From assembly GCA_038257155.1 (NCBI GenBank), contig JBBSJP010000022.1, positions 1-64,000 on the forward strand: 64,000 bases of DNA, in the 5' to 3' direction. The notes under the pieces were generated by a model. That model saw only the letters and a list, made by a program, of their open reading frames with translations. It searched no databases and was not told the origin of the DNA. This document shows positions 1-7,493 of the stretch, piece after piece. Each line of letters opens with the position of its first letter. The first letter of the stretch is position 1. The DNA is from JANJTY01 sp038257155. GTDB taxonomy: Bacteria > Pseudomonadota > Gammaproteobacteria > Xanthomonadales > Xanthomonadaceae. The translations under genes were made by a program, and so were the position numbers.

Positions 1-31
1 CGAAATCGAGATCACCGGCATCAACGCCTGA
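1..31 (+). CDS. rplU: 50S ribosomal protein L21, C-terminal end only
   Basis: Ten codons and a stop are visible at the window edge, reading EIEITGINA. This matches the usual L21 tail (VxITGIxA), and the position 21 bp before rpmA is the standard rplU-rpmA order. L21 is a large-subunit protein. The identification rests on this short tail and the neighbour, so it is good but not independent. Confidence 0.85.
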   Translation, partial: EIEITGINA

Positions 32-52
32 TCATCGGAAGGAGACCAAGTC

Positions 53-313
53 ATGGCACATAAAAAGGGCGTAGGTTCCAGCCGCAACGGCCGCGATTCC
101 AATCCGAAGATGCTCGGCGTGAAGATCTTCGGTGGTCAGGCAGTATCGGCTGGCAACATCATCATTCGTCAGCGCGGCACCCAGTTCCATCCGGGTCCGG
201 GCGTTGGCTGCGGCCGCGATTACACGCTGTTCGCGCTGACCGACGGCGTGGTGGATTTCTCGATCAAGGGCGCCAAGAAGCGTCGCACGGTCAGCATCAA
301 GCCGGCCGTCTGA
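53..313 (+). CDS. rpmA: 50S ribosomal protein L27
   Basis: 86 aa, the normal length for L27, which sits at the peptidyl-transferase centre of the 50S subunit and stabilises the P-site tRNA. The N-terminus MAHKKGVGSSRNGRDS and the GVKIFGGQ and RQRGTQFHPG blocks are diagnostic. There is no firmicute-type cleavable N-terminal extension. A strong ribosome binding site (AAGGAGA) lies 8-10 bp before the ATG. It follows rplU directly and is followed by a rho-independent terminator, so it ends the operon; obgE, often the next gene, is not present downstream. Confidence 0.98.
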   Translation: MAHKKGVGSSRNGRDSNPKMLGVKIFGGQAVSAGNIIIRQRGTQFHPGPGVGCGRDYTLFALTDGVVDFSIKGAKKRRTVSIKPAV

Positions 314-338
314 TCGCAGCTTGCATCAGCTCCAAGAG

Positions 339-368
339 AAAGCCCCGCATCGCGGGGCTTTCTTGTTT
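339..368 (+). terminator. Rho-independent terminator of rplU-rpmA
   Basis: A perfect 10-bp stem (AAAGCCCCGC / GCGGGGCTTT) with a 3-nt loop, followed by a T-rich tract (TTTCTTGTTT), starting 26 bp after the rpmA stop codon. Confidence 0.9.
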
Positions 369-376
369 CTGGCGCT

Positions 377-545
377 AGGAGCCTGCGCGGCAGAAGACAA
401 CCGGGCTGCAACCGCGCCTGCGCGGCCCGGATTTCCGCCGATTCTTGGCCTGTAGAACCACACCACTACAGGCCGGCGAATCGTCGAAAACCCGTTCTCA
501 CGCAGTCACGCTTTCGCCTCGATTGCTTCTGCCGCGCAGGCTCCT
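377..545. repeat. 169-bp element with 20-bp perfect inverted ends
   Basis: Positions 377-396 (AGGAGCCTGCGCGGCAGAAG) are the exact reverse complement of 526-545. An inner hairpin, GGCCTGTAG at 447-455 and CTACAGGCC at 466-474, lies between them. The element fills the gap between the rpmA terminator and the convergent methyltransferase gene. No credible ORF lies inside it. It looks like a MITE or large palindromic extragenic repeat; copy number elsewhere cannot be seen here. No obvious flanking target duplication was noticed. Confidence 0.6.
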
Positions 546-573
546 TGCCAAGGCGATCTGCCGCCAGCGCCAA

Positions 574-1602
574 TCAGCGGCGCTTCACGAAGCGGTAATG
601 CGCCACCAGCCATTGGCTGCCGCCGGCATAGCCGAACAACTCGGCGCAGGCCATCCAGAACATGCGCCAGCGCTGGAACCAGCGCCGCGCTTCGGCCTGC
701 CCATGGCTGGCTGTCAGCACGTGCATGATCTCGCCTGCATGCCGGTCCTGGTTCTCCAGCCAGTGATTGGCAGTGCGTTGGTAGTGGCTGCCGGACAACA
801 GCCAGCGCTCCTCGATCTGCAGGTGTTCCTGGAAGTGCAGCAGGGTATCGGCGGCGAGCATCAGTCCGCCGGTGAAGAAGTAGCGGCCCATCCAGTTGTC
901 CTGGCCCTCGGTCTCGAATGGGTACATCAGGCTGCGATGGCAGAAGATGTGCACAAAGAGTTTTGCCCCGGGCGCCATCCAGCCTGAGACTCGTTCAAGC
1001 AGGCTGAGGTAGTTGCGCATGTGCTCGAACATCTCGATCGAGACGACCCGGTCGAAGGTTCGGTCCAGCTGCAGTTGGTTGACATCGCAGGTGATGATTT
1101 CGACATTGCCAAGGCCGCGTGCTGCAGCCTGCGCCAGGATGTGCTCGCGCTGGCTGTTCGAGTTCGATACGCCCGTGATGCGCGCGTTCGGATAGCGTTC
1201 GGCCATCCACAGGGTCAGCGAGCCCCAGCCGCAGCCCAGCTCCAGGATGCGTTGCCCGTCGGCCAGTTCGGCACGCTCCCCGTAGGCCGCCAGCATCAGC
1301 TCCTCGGCCTGCTCGAGGGTCTCGTTGCCGCTGGGGTACAGACAGCTTGAGTACTTCAGGCGCTTGCCAAGGCAGAGCTCAAAGAATCGCGCCGGGACTT
1401 CGTAATGTTGCTCATTGGCCGCAGCGGTCTCGATCGCGATGGGACTCTGGCGCAACTCCTCCAGCAGGCGACGAAAACGCGCGTCAGAGACTTGCGTCTC
1501 GGAGGCGTTTTCCTCGCGCAGGCGCTGAGCGCAAAGCCGGCGGATGCCAAGTCGGGTGAGGGCGTCCGGCACAAGGCCTCGCTCGCAGAGGTCGATCAGC
1601 AT
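574..1602 (-). CDS. SAM-dependent methyltransferase, cyclopropane-synthase / coclaurine N-methyltransferase type
   Basis: 342 aa. The SAM-binding motif ELGCGWGSL is at residues 121-129, preceded by the family block RLKYSSCLYP (81-90, with a Cys) and followed by SIEMFEHM near 188-195. This is the C-terminal catalytic half of the CFA-synthase superfamily; homologues include the plant coclaurine N-methyltransferases. The N-terminal lipid-binding extension of true CFA synthases is reduced, so the substrate may not be a phospholipid. It is the last gene of the seven-gene lipid operon, 21 bp after the DUF1295 stop. The most likely role is methylation of an unsaturated acyl chain or a small amine. 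The family call is sure; the substrate is unknown. Confidence 0.85.
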   Translation of the reverse strand: MLIDLCERGLVPDALTRLGIRRLCAQRLREENASETQVSDARFRRLLEELRQSPIAIETAAANEQHYEVPARFFELCLGKRLKYSSCLYPSGNETLEQAEELMLAAYGERAELADGQRILELGCGWGSLTLWMAERYPNARITGVSNSNSQREHILAQAAARGLGNVEIITCDVNQLQLDRTFDRVVSIEMFEHMRNYLSLLERVSGWMAPGAKLFVHIFCHRSLMYPFETEGQDNWMGRYFFTGGLMLAADTLLHFQEHLQIEERWLLSGSHYQRTANHWLENQDRHAGEIMHVLTASHGQAEARRWFQRWRMFWMACAELFGYAGGSQWLVAHYRFVKRR

Positions 1603-1623
1603 GGTGTGTTTCCAGAGGTGATT

Positions 1624-2412
1624 TCAGGAGTCCGCGCTGCGGCGCGGGAACCAGGGGAATAACTCGTTCACCTCGCGCTGGTAGGCGCGGTAGTCGTCGC
1701 CGCGCGAACGCAGTGCCTGCGCTTCGGTGTAGGGAATGCCGGTGATCCAGCGCAGCGAGACAAACATCAGCAACGGCCCGGCAAGGCTAAGCCACCACCA
1801 GGGCGAACCCACCGAGAGCAGCACGTAGGCGAACCAGTGCAGCCATTCAAAAAAGTAGTTGGGGTGGCGCGACCAGCCCCACAGGCCCACCCGACAGGTT
1901 TTTCCGCGGTTGCAGGAACTCTTGCGAAAGTTGGCCAGCTGCTGGTCGGCAAGCCATTCGCCTCCAAGACTTCCGAGCCATACCACGATCGCCGCAATGC
2001 TCCACACCGTGAAGCCAGGAGTCGGATTGGAAGCGGCAATCAGGAAGGGCGCCGAGAAGATCACCACAAAGGCGGCCTGCGCCATGAAGAAGGCAAAGAA
2101 CTTGCGCTGGTCGCCTCTCCAGTGTTCGCGCAGGTAGCGATAGCGTCCGTCCTCGGCTTCGTGCAGTACCCGAGCCAGCAAGTGCAGGCTGAGTCGGAAA
2201 CCCCAGACACCGCCCATCATGGCTACCAGCCAGCGTGGTGTCGCTGCGCCTTCGCCGAAGGCACCGTAGAGCAGGGCAGCCACTCCCATCAGGGCCGCCC
2301 AAACGACATCGACATAGCCTGCGTTGCTGGTTCGCAGCTGCAGCCACCATGTTGCCGACATGGCCAGTACGCTTAGCAGCGCAATGAGGAGGAATGTTTC
2401 AAGACTGGACAT
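1624..2412 (-). CDS. DUF1295 membrane protein (steroid 5-alpha-reductase / ICMT superfamily)
   Basis: 262 aa from the ATG at 2412; a longer open frame exists upstream but overlaps the previous gene. Several hydrophobic helices are visible, and the C-terminal region has the DUF1295 signature GLWGWSRHPNYFFEWLHW followed by GIPYTEAQALRSRGDDYRAY, shared with steroid 5-alpha-reductases and isoprenylcysteine methyltransferases. In those families this region binds a nucleotide cofactor or SAM. The protein is probably an inner-membrane enzyme acting on a lipid, for example reducing an unsaturated intermediate. It lies 8 bp after the DUF2878 gene and is translationally close to its neighbours. The exact reaction is unknown. 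Confidence 0.88.
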   Translation of the reverse strand: MSSLETFLLIALLSVLAMSATWWLQLRTSNAGYVDVVWAALMGVAALLYGAFGEGAATPRWLVAMMGGVWGFRLSLHLLARVLHEAEDGRYRYLREHWRGDQRKFFAFFMAQAAFVVIFSAPFLIAASNPTPGFTVWSIAAIVVWLGSLGGEWLADQQLANFRKSSCNRGKTCRVGLWGWSRHPNYFFEWLHWFAYVLLSVGSPWWWLSLAGPLLMFVSLRWITGIPYTEAQALRSRGDDYRAYQREVNELFPWFPRRSADS

Positions 2413-2420
2413 GACTGACA

Positions 2421-2960
2421 CTATCCTCTTGAGATCGGAGGTGCGGCTGGCGCCAGGTGTGAAGCCAGGGCAAGCAAGAGCGGCGTGACGATTGCCCATG
2501 CAACAGTCAGCGCCAGGTAGACCAACCATGCCGGTGCGATGAAACTGGCAGCCTGCCAAGCATGCACGGCAACGTAGTACGCAAGCGGCCCGCCAACGGC
2601 ACCTAGCGCTGCGGCGAGCCAGGGATGGTGCTGCAGCGAGGCCATTGAGTGATTGAGAGTCAACGCGAAAGCCAGCCAGAGCACGATGATCCAGACAGGT
2701 GCCAACCATGCGACCGGCAGCGGCGTGGCGAATTCGACCAGGCCGATCCAGATCCAGATGGAGTCCAGCAGCAGTCCGATAGCGGCCGCCGTTCCCATCA
2801 AACGAAGGTCGGCGACGCGCCTCGCACTGAAAAACAGCTGCAGAGTCGCGAACACCATCAAGGCCAGCACGCCACTCCACCACAGTCCCTTGCCCGCGCC
2901 AGCGACCGCTGCCAACCAGACAATCTGGAAACCCAGCAGATTGGGCAACCAGGACTTCAC
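2421..2960 (-). CDS. DUF2878 family integral membrane protein
   Basis: 179 aa starting at a GTG (2960) whose GTGA overlaps the stop codon of the upstream methyltransferase by 4 bp; this decides the start over a longer frame. The N-terminus (WLPNLLGFQIVWLAAVAGAG) and repeated hydrophobic segments indicate about six short membrane helices, as in DUF2878 proteins. The family often accompanies the DUF1365 / CFA-synthase cluster but has no assigned function. It may be a subunit or transporter serving the lipid-modifying enzymes around it; that is inference from context only. Confidence 0.8.
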   Translation of the reverse strand: MKSWLPNLLGFQIVWLAAVAGAGKGLWWSGVLALMVFATLQLFFSARRVADLRLMGTAAAIGLLLDSIWIWIGLVEFATPLPVAWLAPVWIIVLWLAFALTLNHSMASLQHHPWLAAALGAVGGPLAYYVAVHAWQAASFIAPAWLVYLALTVAWAIVTPLLLALASHLAPAAPPISRG

Positions 2961-4261
2961 GTCTGCGCGTCGCAGGCAGGCAGGAACTCGGCGCGACGGC
3001 AGGCCGGCCCTGTGAGAAGGAGCTGCGCATTGCCGATCGACCGCTCCAGGAAGCCGCCCTCGCAGTAACAAAGATAGAACTCCCACATGCGAATGAAATG
3101 CTCCGGATAGCCGAGCGCACGGACTTCGTCCAGCCGCGCCATGAATCGCTTGCGCCAGTGCCGCAGGGTCAACGCATAGCTGGGGCCGATGTCCTCCAGA
3201 TTGAACAGGCGCAGCTCGCTTGAGCGTGCCATGGCCTGGCTCATGGCGGTGATCGAGGGAATGAAGCTGCCCGGGAAAATGTGCCGCTTGATGAAATCAA
3301 CCGCATTCAGCGCCTGTGCGTAGCGATGATCCTCGATGGTGATGGCCTGGATCAGGGCGAGGCCTTCAGGCTTGAGCAGCGCGGCGACCTTGGCGAAGTA
3401 GGTATCGAGAAACTGGTGACCGATGGCTTCGATCATCTCGATCGAGACCAGCTTGTCGTAGCTGCCCTGAAGATCGCGGTAATCCTTGAGCAGTACGGTC
3501 ACCTTGTCGGAAAGCCCAGCTTGCGCGACGCGCTGCACCGCCAGGTCAAACTGTTCGCGCGAGATCGTCGTGGTGGTAACCCTGCAACCGTAGTTGGAAG
3601 CGGCGTAGACCGCGAAGCCGCCCCAGCCGCTGCCGATTTCGACCACGTGATCGGTCGCTGACAGGGCGAGCTTGTCGCAGATGCGCTGCAGCTTGCGTAC
3701 CGAGGCCGACTCCAGCGACTCGTTCTCATGCGCAAAGATCGCCGAGGAGTACATCAGGCGGCTGTCGAGAAACAGCGAGAACAGCGGATTGCCGAGGTCA
3801 TAGTGTGCCGCGATATTGCGTCGGCTGCCGAGCCGGGTATTGCGCCGCAGTGCATGCCAGGTGCGCATCACCATGCCGCCCAGGCGGGCCGTGCCGGTTT
3901 CCATCGCATCGAGCAGATCGCGATTGATCACCAGAATGCGGACCAGCGTGACCAGATCGTCGCAGTGCCACAGACCGTCCATGTAGGCCTCGCCGGCGCC
4001 AACGCTGCCATTGGCGGCGATCTGGCGGTAGAAACCGGGATCGCTGACCCGCAGGGTCACGTGCAGGGTCTGCCCCGGAACCGTGGACGCCCGGCCCAGA
4101 TGCAGGCAGCCCTCGGCATCGATGAGGGTGATGTGGGCATTGCGCAGCTGCCGCATCAGATCAAGCAAGCGGCGCTTGAGCAGACGGTCGGTACGGCCCA
4201 GAGGTTGCGTCTGCTCTTGGCCCTGCAACTGCAGATCCTGCGATTCGGCGAGTTCATTCAT
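2957..4261 (-). CDS. cfa: Cyclopropane-fatty-acyl-phospholipid synthase family methyltransferase
   Basis: 434 aa from the ATG at 4261, which overlaps the DUF1365 stop as ATGA. It has the full CFA-synthase layout: an N-terminal lipid-binding region, then HYDLGNPLFSLFLD (153-166), the SAM loop VEIGSGWGGFA (207-217), SIEMIEAIGHQFLDTYF (273-289) and the C-terminal FYLCYCEGGF. Known members transfer a methylene from SAM to the double bond of membrane phospholipids. By eye, the Cys that corresponds to E. coli Cys139 (YSCAYW) is Ser here (YSSAIF, 171-176), so the product may be a methylated rather than a cyclopropane acyl chain. It sits between DUF1365 and DUF2878 in the lipid operon. Confidence 0.92.
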   Translation of the reverse strand: MNELAESQDLQLQGQEQTQPLGRTDRLLKRRLLDLMRQLRNAHITLIDAEGCLHLGRASTVPGQTLHVTLRVSDPGFYRQIAANGSVGAGEAYMDGLWHCDDLVTLVRILVINRDLLDAMETGTARLGGMVMRTWHALRRNTRLGSRRNIAAHYDLGNPLFSLFLDSRLMYSSAIFAHENESLESASVRKLQRICDKLALSATDHVVEIGSGWGGFAVYAASNYGCRVTTTTISREQFDLAVQRVAQAGLSDKVTVLLKDYRDLQGSYDKLVSIEMIEAIGHQFLDTYFAKVAALLKPEGLALIQAITIEDHRYAQALNAVDFIKRHIFPGSFIPSITAMSQAMARSSELRLFNLEDIGPSYALTLRHWRKRFMARLDEVRALGYPEHFIRMWEFYLCYCEGGFLERSIGNAQLLLTGPACRRAEFLPACDAQT

Positions 4262-5055
4262 GGACGCGGTTTCGGATGGCGGATCGGGTGAGGATAGAAG
4301 GGGTTGCGTTTGCACCAGGTCAAGAACGCCTGCCAATGGATGGCGGCGACCACGCGCAGGGTCATGGCGGGGTAGCGCCATAGCAGGTGCGAAAGCGCTG
4401 CGCGGGACATCGGATGGCGCTGCAACCCGAGGGTGGCGTCAAACTGGCAACGGGCTTCCTCCAGAACCTGCATGTGCACCTGCAGTGTTTCGCCTGGCGC
4501 GGTCAGGTTCCAGCAGTAGCCGCGCTGCATGGGAATGAAGGGCGACACATGGAAAGCCTTCGGGAACTGCCACTGCTGCGCGCTGCCGCGTGAACTTGCG
4601 GCGGCGGGATCGAGCACATAACTGTGGCGTTCCTTCCAGGGCGTGTTGGTGATCTCGGCCACGATGCAATCAAGCGTTTGGCCATCGGTCCGATAGCAAT
4701 AGTAAAAGCTGACCGGATTGAAGCAGTGGCCGAAATAGCGCAGATGGGTGAGCAGGCGGATCGGTCCCTGCGGGCGTCGGCCGAGCTCCTCGAACACGCG
4801 ATTCCTGAGTGCTGCGTCGAGAGGCACGGAGGCATCGCCAAGGTAATCACTGCGCCTGAATGTGGCGAGCGCACCGCGCTCGCGTTTGAACAAGGGGTGC
4901 ATTGCAAAGACCGCATCGAGCTCTGCGAGATCAAGCAGCACGAATGCGATGCGATAGCTGAAGGCATGCGCATGCGGGAAGTGCCGGCGGTGGCGAATGG
5001 TTCCTTCATAGACGGCACTGGCCAGCGGCTGCGTCTTGGCCATCTCAGGAATCAT
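4258..5055 (-). CDS. DUF1365 domain-containing protein
   Basis: 265 aa. The start at 5055 gives an ATGA overlap with the upstream oxidoreductase stop. Family blocks seen are VYEGTIRHRRHFPHAHAFSYR (split in two runs: VYEGTIRHRR, then HFPHAHAFSYR), RYFGHCFNPVSFYYCY and AEITNTPWKERHSYV. DUF1365 proteins are found almost always between an FAD-dependent oxidoreductase and a CFA-type methyltransferase, exactly as here, and are presumed cytoplasmic partners in making an unusual fatty acid. No catalytic residue is established for the family, though the HCFNPVSFYYC stretch is the most conserved. Function is inferred only from neighbourhood. Confidence 0.93.
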   Translation of the reverse strand: MIPEMAKTQPLASAVYEGTIRHRRHFPHAHAFSYRIAFVLLDLAELDAVFAMHPLFKRERGALATFRRSDYLGDASVPLDAALRNRVFEELGRRPQGPIRLLTHLRYFGHCFNPVSFYYCYRTDGQTLDCIVAEITNTPWKERHSYVLDPAAASSRGSAQQWQFPKAFHVSPFIPMQRGYCWNLTAPGETLQVHMQVLEEARCQFDATLGLQRHPMSRAALSHLLWRYPAMTLRVVAAIHWQAFLTWCKRNPFYPHPIRHPKPRP

Positions 5056-6296
5056 GGCCAGCGCACGCCCAGCGCCCGCACCACGTCCACCGCGCTGCGA
5101 ATGCCGTCCTCGTGGAAGCCCCAGCCCCAGTAGGCGCCGGCAAACCAGGTGCGGCGCCGGCCTTGGATCTCGGCCCTGCGGCTCTGGGCCGCGACGCTGG
5201 CTCGGGTATGAATCGGATGGTGATAGCGCATCCGCGCGATCACTTCCTCCGGATCTATCTCGTTTCCGCGCCCCAGACTCACCACGAAGGGCTTGGGCGA
5301 ATCGAGCGATTGCAGCAGGTTCATGCAGTAGCTCACTGTGCAGTCCCTGCCGGGCGTGGCCGGAATGTAGGCATTCCAGGCCGCCCAGGCGGCACGCCGT
5401 CGCGGCAGCATGCGCGCGTCGGTGTGCAGCACGGTGTCGTTTGCCTGGTAGGGCATGGCGGAGAGGATTTCATGCTCGCGCGCATCGGCATCGGCCAGCA
5501 GCGCCAGGCTCTGGTCACTGTGGCAGGCCAGCACGAGCTGATCGAAGCGCTCGACGCCATGTCGGCTGTGTACCTCTACACCCGCGTCGTTGCGCCTGAC
5601 CGACTGCACAGGACTGTCGAGCCGTGTTTCGACCTGCCAGGTGGTTTGCATCGCGTCGATGTAGCTGGCCGATCCACCCACAACTACCCGCCATTCCGGT
5701 CGAGCCGAGGCGCTCAGCATTTGATGATTGGCCATGAACTGCACCAGGTAGCGGGCCGGAAACCTGAGCACCTGGTCGGAGGGTGAGGACCACAGGGCTG
5801 CAGTCATCGGAATCAGATGATCTTCGCTAAACATCGCCGAGTAGCCGCCCTCGGCCAGGTAATCGCCAAGGCTGGGACCTTCATCAGAGCGCTGCAGCAG
5901 GGCCGGCGCTTCACGATAAAAACGCAGGATCTCGCGCAGCATCCGCCAGAAGCGCGGAGACAGCAGATTGCGCCGCTGGCAGAACATGGTTTTCAAACTG
6001 GTGGCGTTGTACTCCAGGCCGTTGCGCGCGTCCTGCACTGCGAAGCTCATCGTGGTGGGTTGTGAACGGATGCCCAGTTCGCCAAACAGTTTGCCGAGCA
6101 GCGGGTAGTTGTCCGGATTGAATACGATGAACCCGGAGTCGACGCGATACTCGCGGCCCGCCTGGCTGACTCGATGTGTATGGGTATGCCCACCGAGGCG
6201 CAATTCGCGTTCGAACAGCACGACCTCATGCTCGCGCGAAAGCAGCCAAGCCGAAGCCAACCCGGAGATACCCGATCCGACCACTGCAATCCTCAC
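5052..6296 (-). CDS. NAD(P)/FAD-dependent oxidoreductase (amine-oxidase-like)
   Basis: 414 aa from a GTG at 6296 whose GTGA overlaps the desaturase stop. The N-terminus VRIAVVGSGISGLASAWLL is a Rossmann GxGxxG FAD-binding motif, followed by E35-type FAD contacts (FERELRLGGHTHTH). The C-terminus WFAGAYWGWGFHEDGIRSA is the family's second FAD block. Relatives include phytoene-desaturase-like flavoproteins, and this branch is linked to DUF1365 and CFA synthases. It probably desaturates or oxidises an acyl chain on the membrane surface after the Delta9 desaturase has acted. The flavoprotein call is firm; the reaction is inference. Confidence 0.92.
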   Translation of the reverse strand: MRIAVVGSGISGLASAWLLSREHEVVLFERELRLGGHTHTHRVSQAGREYRVDSGFIVFNPDNYPLLGKLFGELGIRSQPTTMSFAVQDARNGLEYNATSLKTMFCQRRNLLSPRFWRMLREILRFYREAPALLQRSDEGPSLGDYLAEGGYSAMFSEDHLIPMTAALWSSPSDQVLRFPARYLVQFMANHQMLSASARPEWRVVVGGSASYIDAMQTTWQVETRLDSPVQSVRRNDAGVEVHSRHGVERFDQLVLACHSDQSLALLADADAREHEILSAMPYQANDTVLHTDARMLPRRRAAWAAWNAYIPATPGRDCTVSYCMNLLQSLDSPKPFVVSLGRGNEIDPEEVIARMRYHHPIHTRASVAAQSRRAEIQGRRRTWFAGAYWGWGFHEDGIRSAVDVVRALGVRWP

Positions 6297-7252
6297 TGTG
6301 CTGCATTCCTGCGCAGGTTGACGGGCACAGGCTTGAGATCCCAGATCAGTCCGAGCAGGGCGAGCAGACGCAGGCCGTAGTAGGTAAGGTCGATTTCCCA
6401 CCAGCGAAAGCCCTGGCGCGCCGAGCCCGGATAGTGGTGATGATTGTTGTGCCAGCCTTCACCAAAGGTGAGCAGTGCGAGCAGGGCGTTGTTGCGGCTG
6501 TGGTCGCGTGTCGGATAACGCCGCGTGCCCCACTGATGCCCCAGAGAGTTGATCGTCACCGTGACATGGAACAGCACCACGGTGGAAACGAAAAACCCCC
6601 AGATCAGCAGCTGCGGGCCAGTGGTCTGAAGACCGGGCGCGATCTGCTCCAGCAGCATGCCGAGGGCGAACAGGAACCCGGCCAGCGCCGCCGGCAGCAA
6701 CAGATCGAAGCGGTCCAGGAAACGCAGTTCCGGATAGCGCACCAGGTCAGGAATGGCCGCAGCATCGGTGGCGAACGATTTCGGGGTGAGAAACCAGCCT
6801 ATATGGCTCCACCAGAAGCCATGCAGCAGTGGTGAATGCGGATCGGACGCGGTATCGGAATAGCGATGATGGTGGCGATGGTGCGCGGCCCACCACAAGG
6901 GACCGCGCTGCACACTGCTGGCGCCGATCACGGCGAACAGGAATTGAATCGCGCGCGAGGTCTTGAAGGCCTTGTGCGAGAAATAGCGGTGGTAGAAGCC
7001 GGTGATGGCGAACATGCGCAGCGCATAAAGGATTGCGGCCACTGCCACGGCAAACCATGAGACACCAACCCAGAGCACGCCGAGGCAGGCCAGGTGCAGA
7101 CCGATGAAAGGAACAACGCGCAGCCAATGGATCCGGTCCGACTCTGAGGTGGTACCGCCGGGCGCAGTTGCATCGAACCAGGAACGCACTGCATTCAACA
7201 CGTTGCGTGCAATCTGCGGGGGCGTGTCTGGGTTGGGAGTCGGCGCGGGCAT
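6293..7252 (-). CDS. Membrane acyl desaturase (stearoyl-CoA / Delta9 type)
   Basis: 319 aa. All three histidine boxes of the di-iron desaturases are present: HRYFSH (88-93), HRHHH (125-129) and HNNHH (268-272). Four hydrophobic helices surround them. The family introduces a cis double bond into a saturated acyl chain using O2 and an electron donor, in the inner membrane. It is the first gene of the lipid operon, with the whole 241-bp gap to 7494 as its upstream region. A double bond is the substrate of CFA-type methyltransferases, so the order desaturase first, methyltransferase later fits a pathway. A hairpin (CCCGCCTGTCGGCGGG around 7345-7360) lies upstream; no clear promoter was recognised. 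Confidence 0.95.
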   Translation of the reverse strand: MPAPTPNPDTPPQIARNVLNAVRSWFDATAPGGTTSESDRIHWLRVVPFIGLHLACLGVLWVGVSWFAVAVAAILYALRMFAITGFYHRYFSHKAFKTSRAIQFLFAVIGASSVQRGPLWWAAHHRHHHRYSDTASDPHSPLLHGFWWSHIGWFLTPKSFATDAAAIPDLVRYPELRFLDRFDLLLPAALAGFLFALGMLLEQIAPGLQTTGPQLLIWGFFVSTVVLFHVTVTINSLGHQWGTRRYPTRDHSRNNALLALLTFGEGWHNNHHHYPGSARQGFRWWEIDLTYYGLRLLALLGLIWDLKPVPVNLRRNAAQ

Positions 7253-7403
7253 CGGTGAAGGCTGAGCTTGCTGGCGTGATTCGGTGGTGAAACGCCGCCC
7301 TGGGTCGCTGGCACGATGCTTGCTACGTTGCGCGCTGCAGACCCGCCTGTCGGCGGGTTGGGCGCAGCTGGCTTGAACGTTTCACAAATTTCTCTGCTTG
7401 CCG

Positions 7404-7433
7404 TGATCCCTGGGGTCGTCCAGCTACGCATGT
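7404..7433 (+). promoter_or_regulatory. Shared 30-bp upstream motif, copy A
   Basis: TGATCCCTGG at 7404-7413, then 15 nt, then CATGT at 7429-7433. The same arrangement with the same 30-bp total length is found before the second beta-helix gene (9676) and before the NG-repeat gene (14840). An AT-rich AAATTT lies 18 bp upstream, also in copy B, with an AT-rich run in copy C. Spacing of about 60 bp to the start codon fits a promoter with two boxes, possibly for an ECF sigma factor. No experiment supports this. Confidence 0.6.
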
Positions 7434-7493
7434 AAAGGCAAGCCGGCTTCTGCCGACTGCGATCTCACGCCAACGCATCCAAGGAACACCGTC

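Noticed and set aside
1624..3120. A 498-codon open frame on the minus strand spanning the DUF1295 and DUF2878 genes
   Set aside because: Only the last 262 codons match DUF1295; the first part is an out-of-frame shadow of the DUF2878 and CFA genes. The ATG at 2412 is the sensible start.
7253..7403. An FNR/CRP-like site (TTGTGAAACGTTCAA on the minus strand near 7372-7388) for the lipid operon
   Set aside because: The match to either consensus is partial and the position about 120-135 bp before the desaturase start is not decisive; too weak to list.
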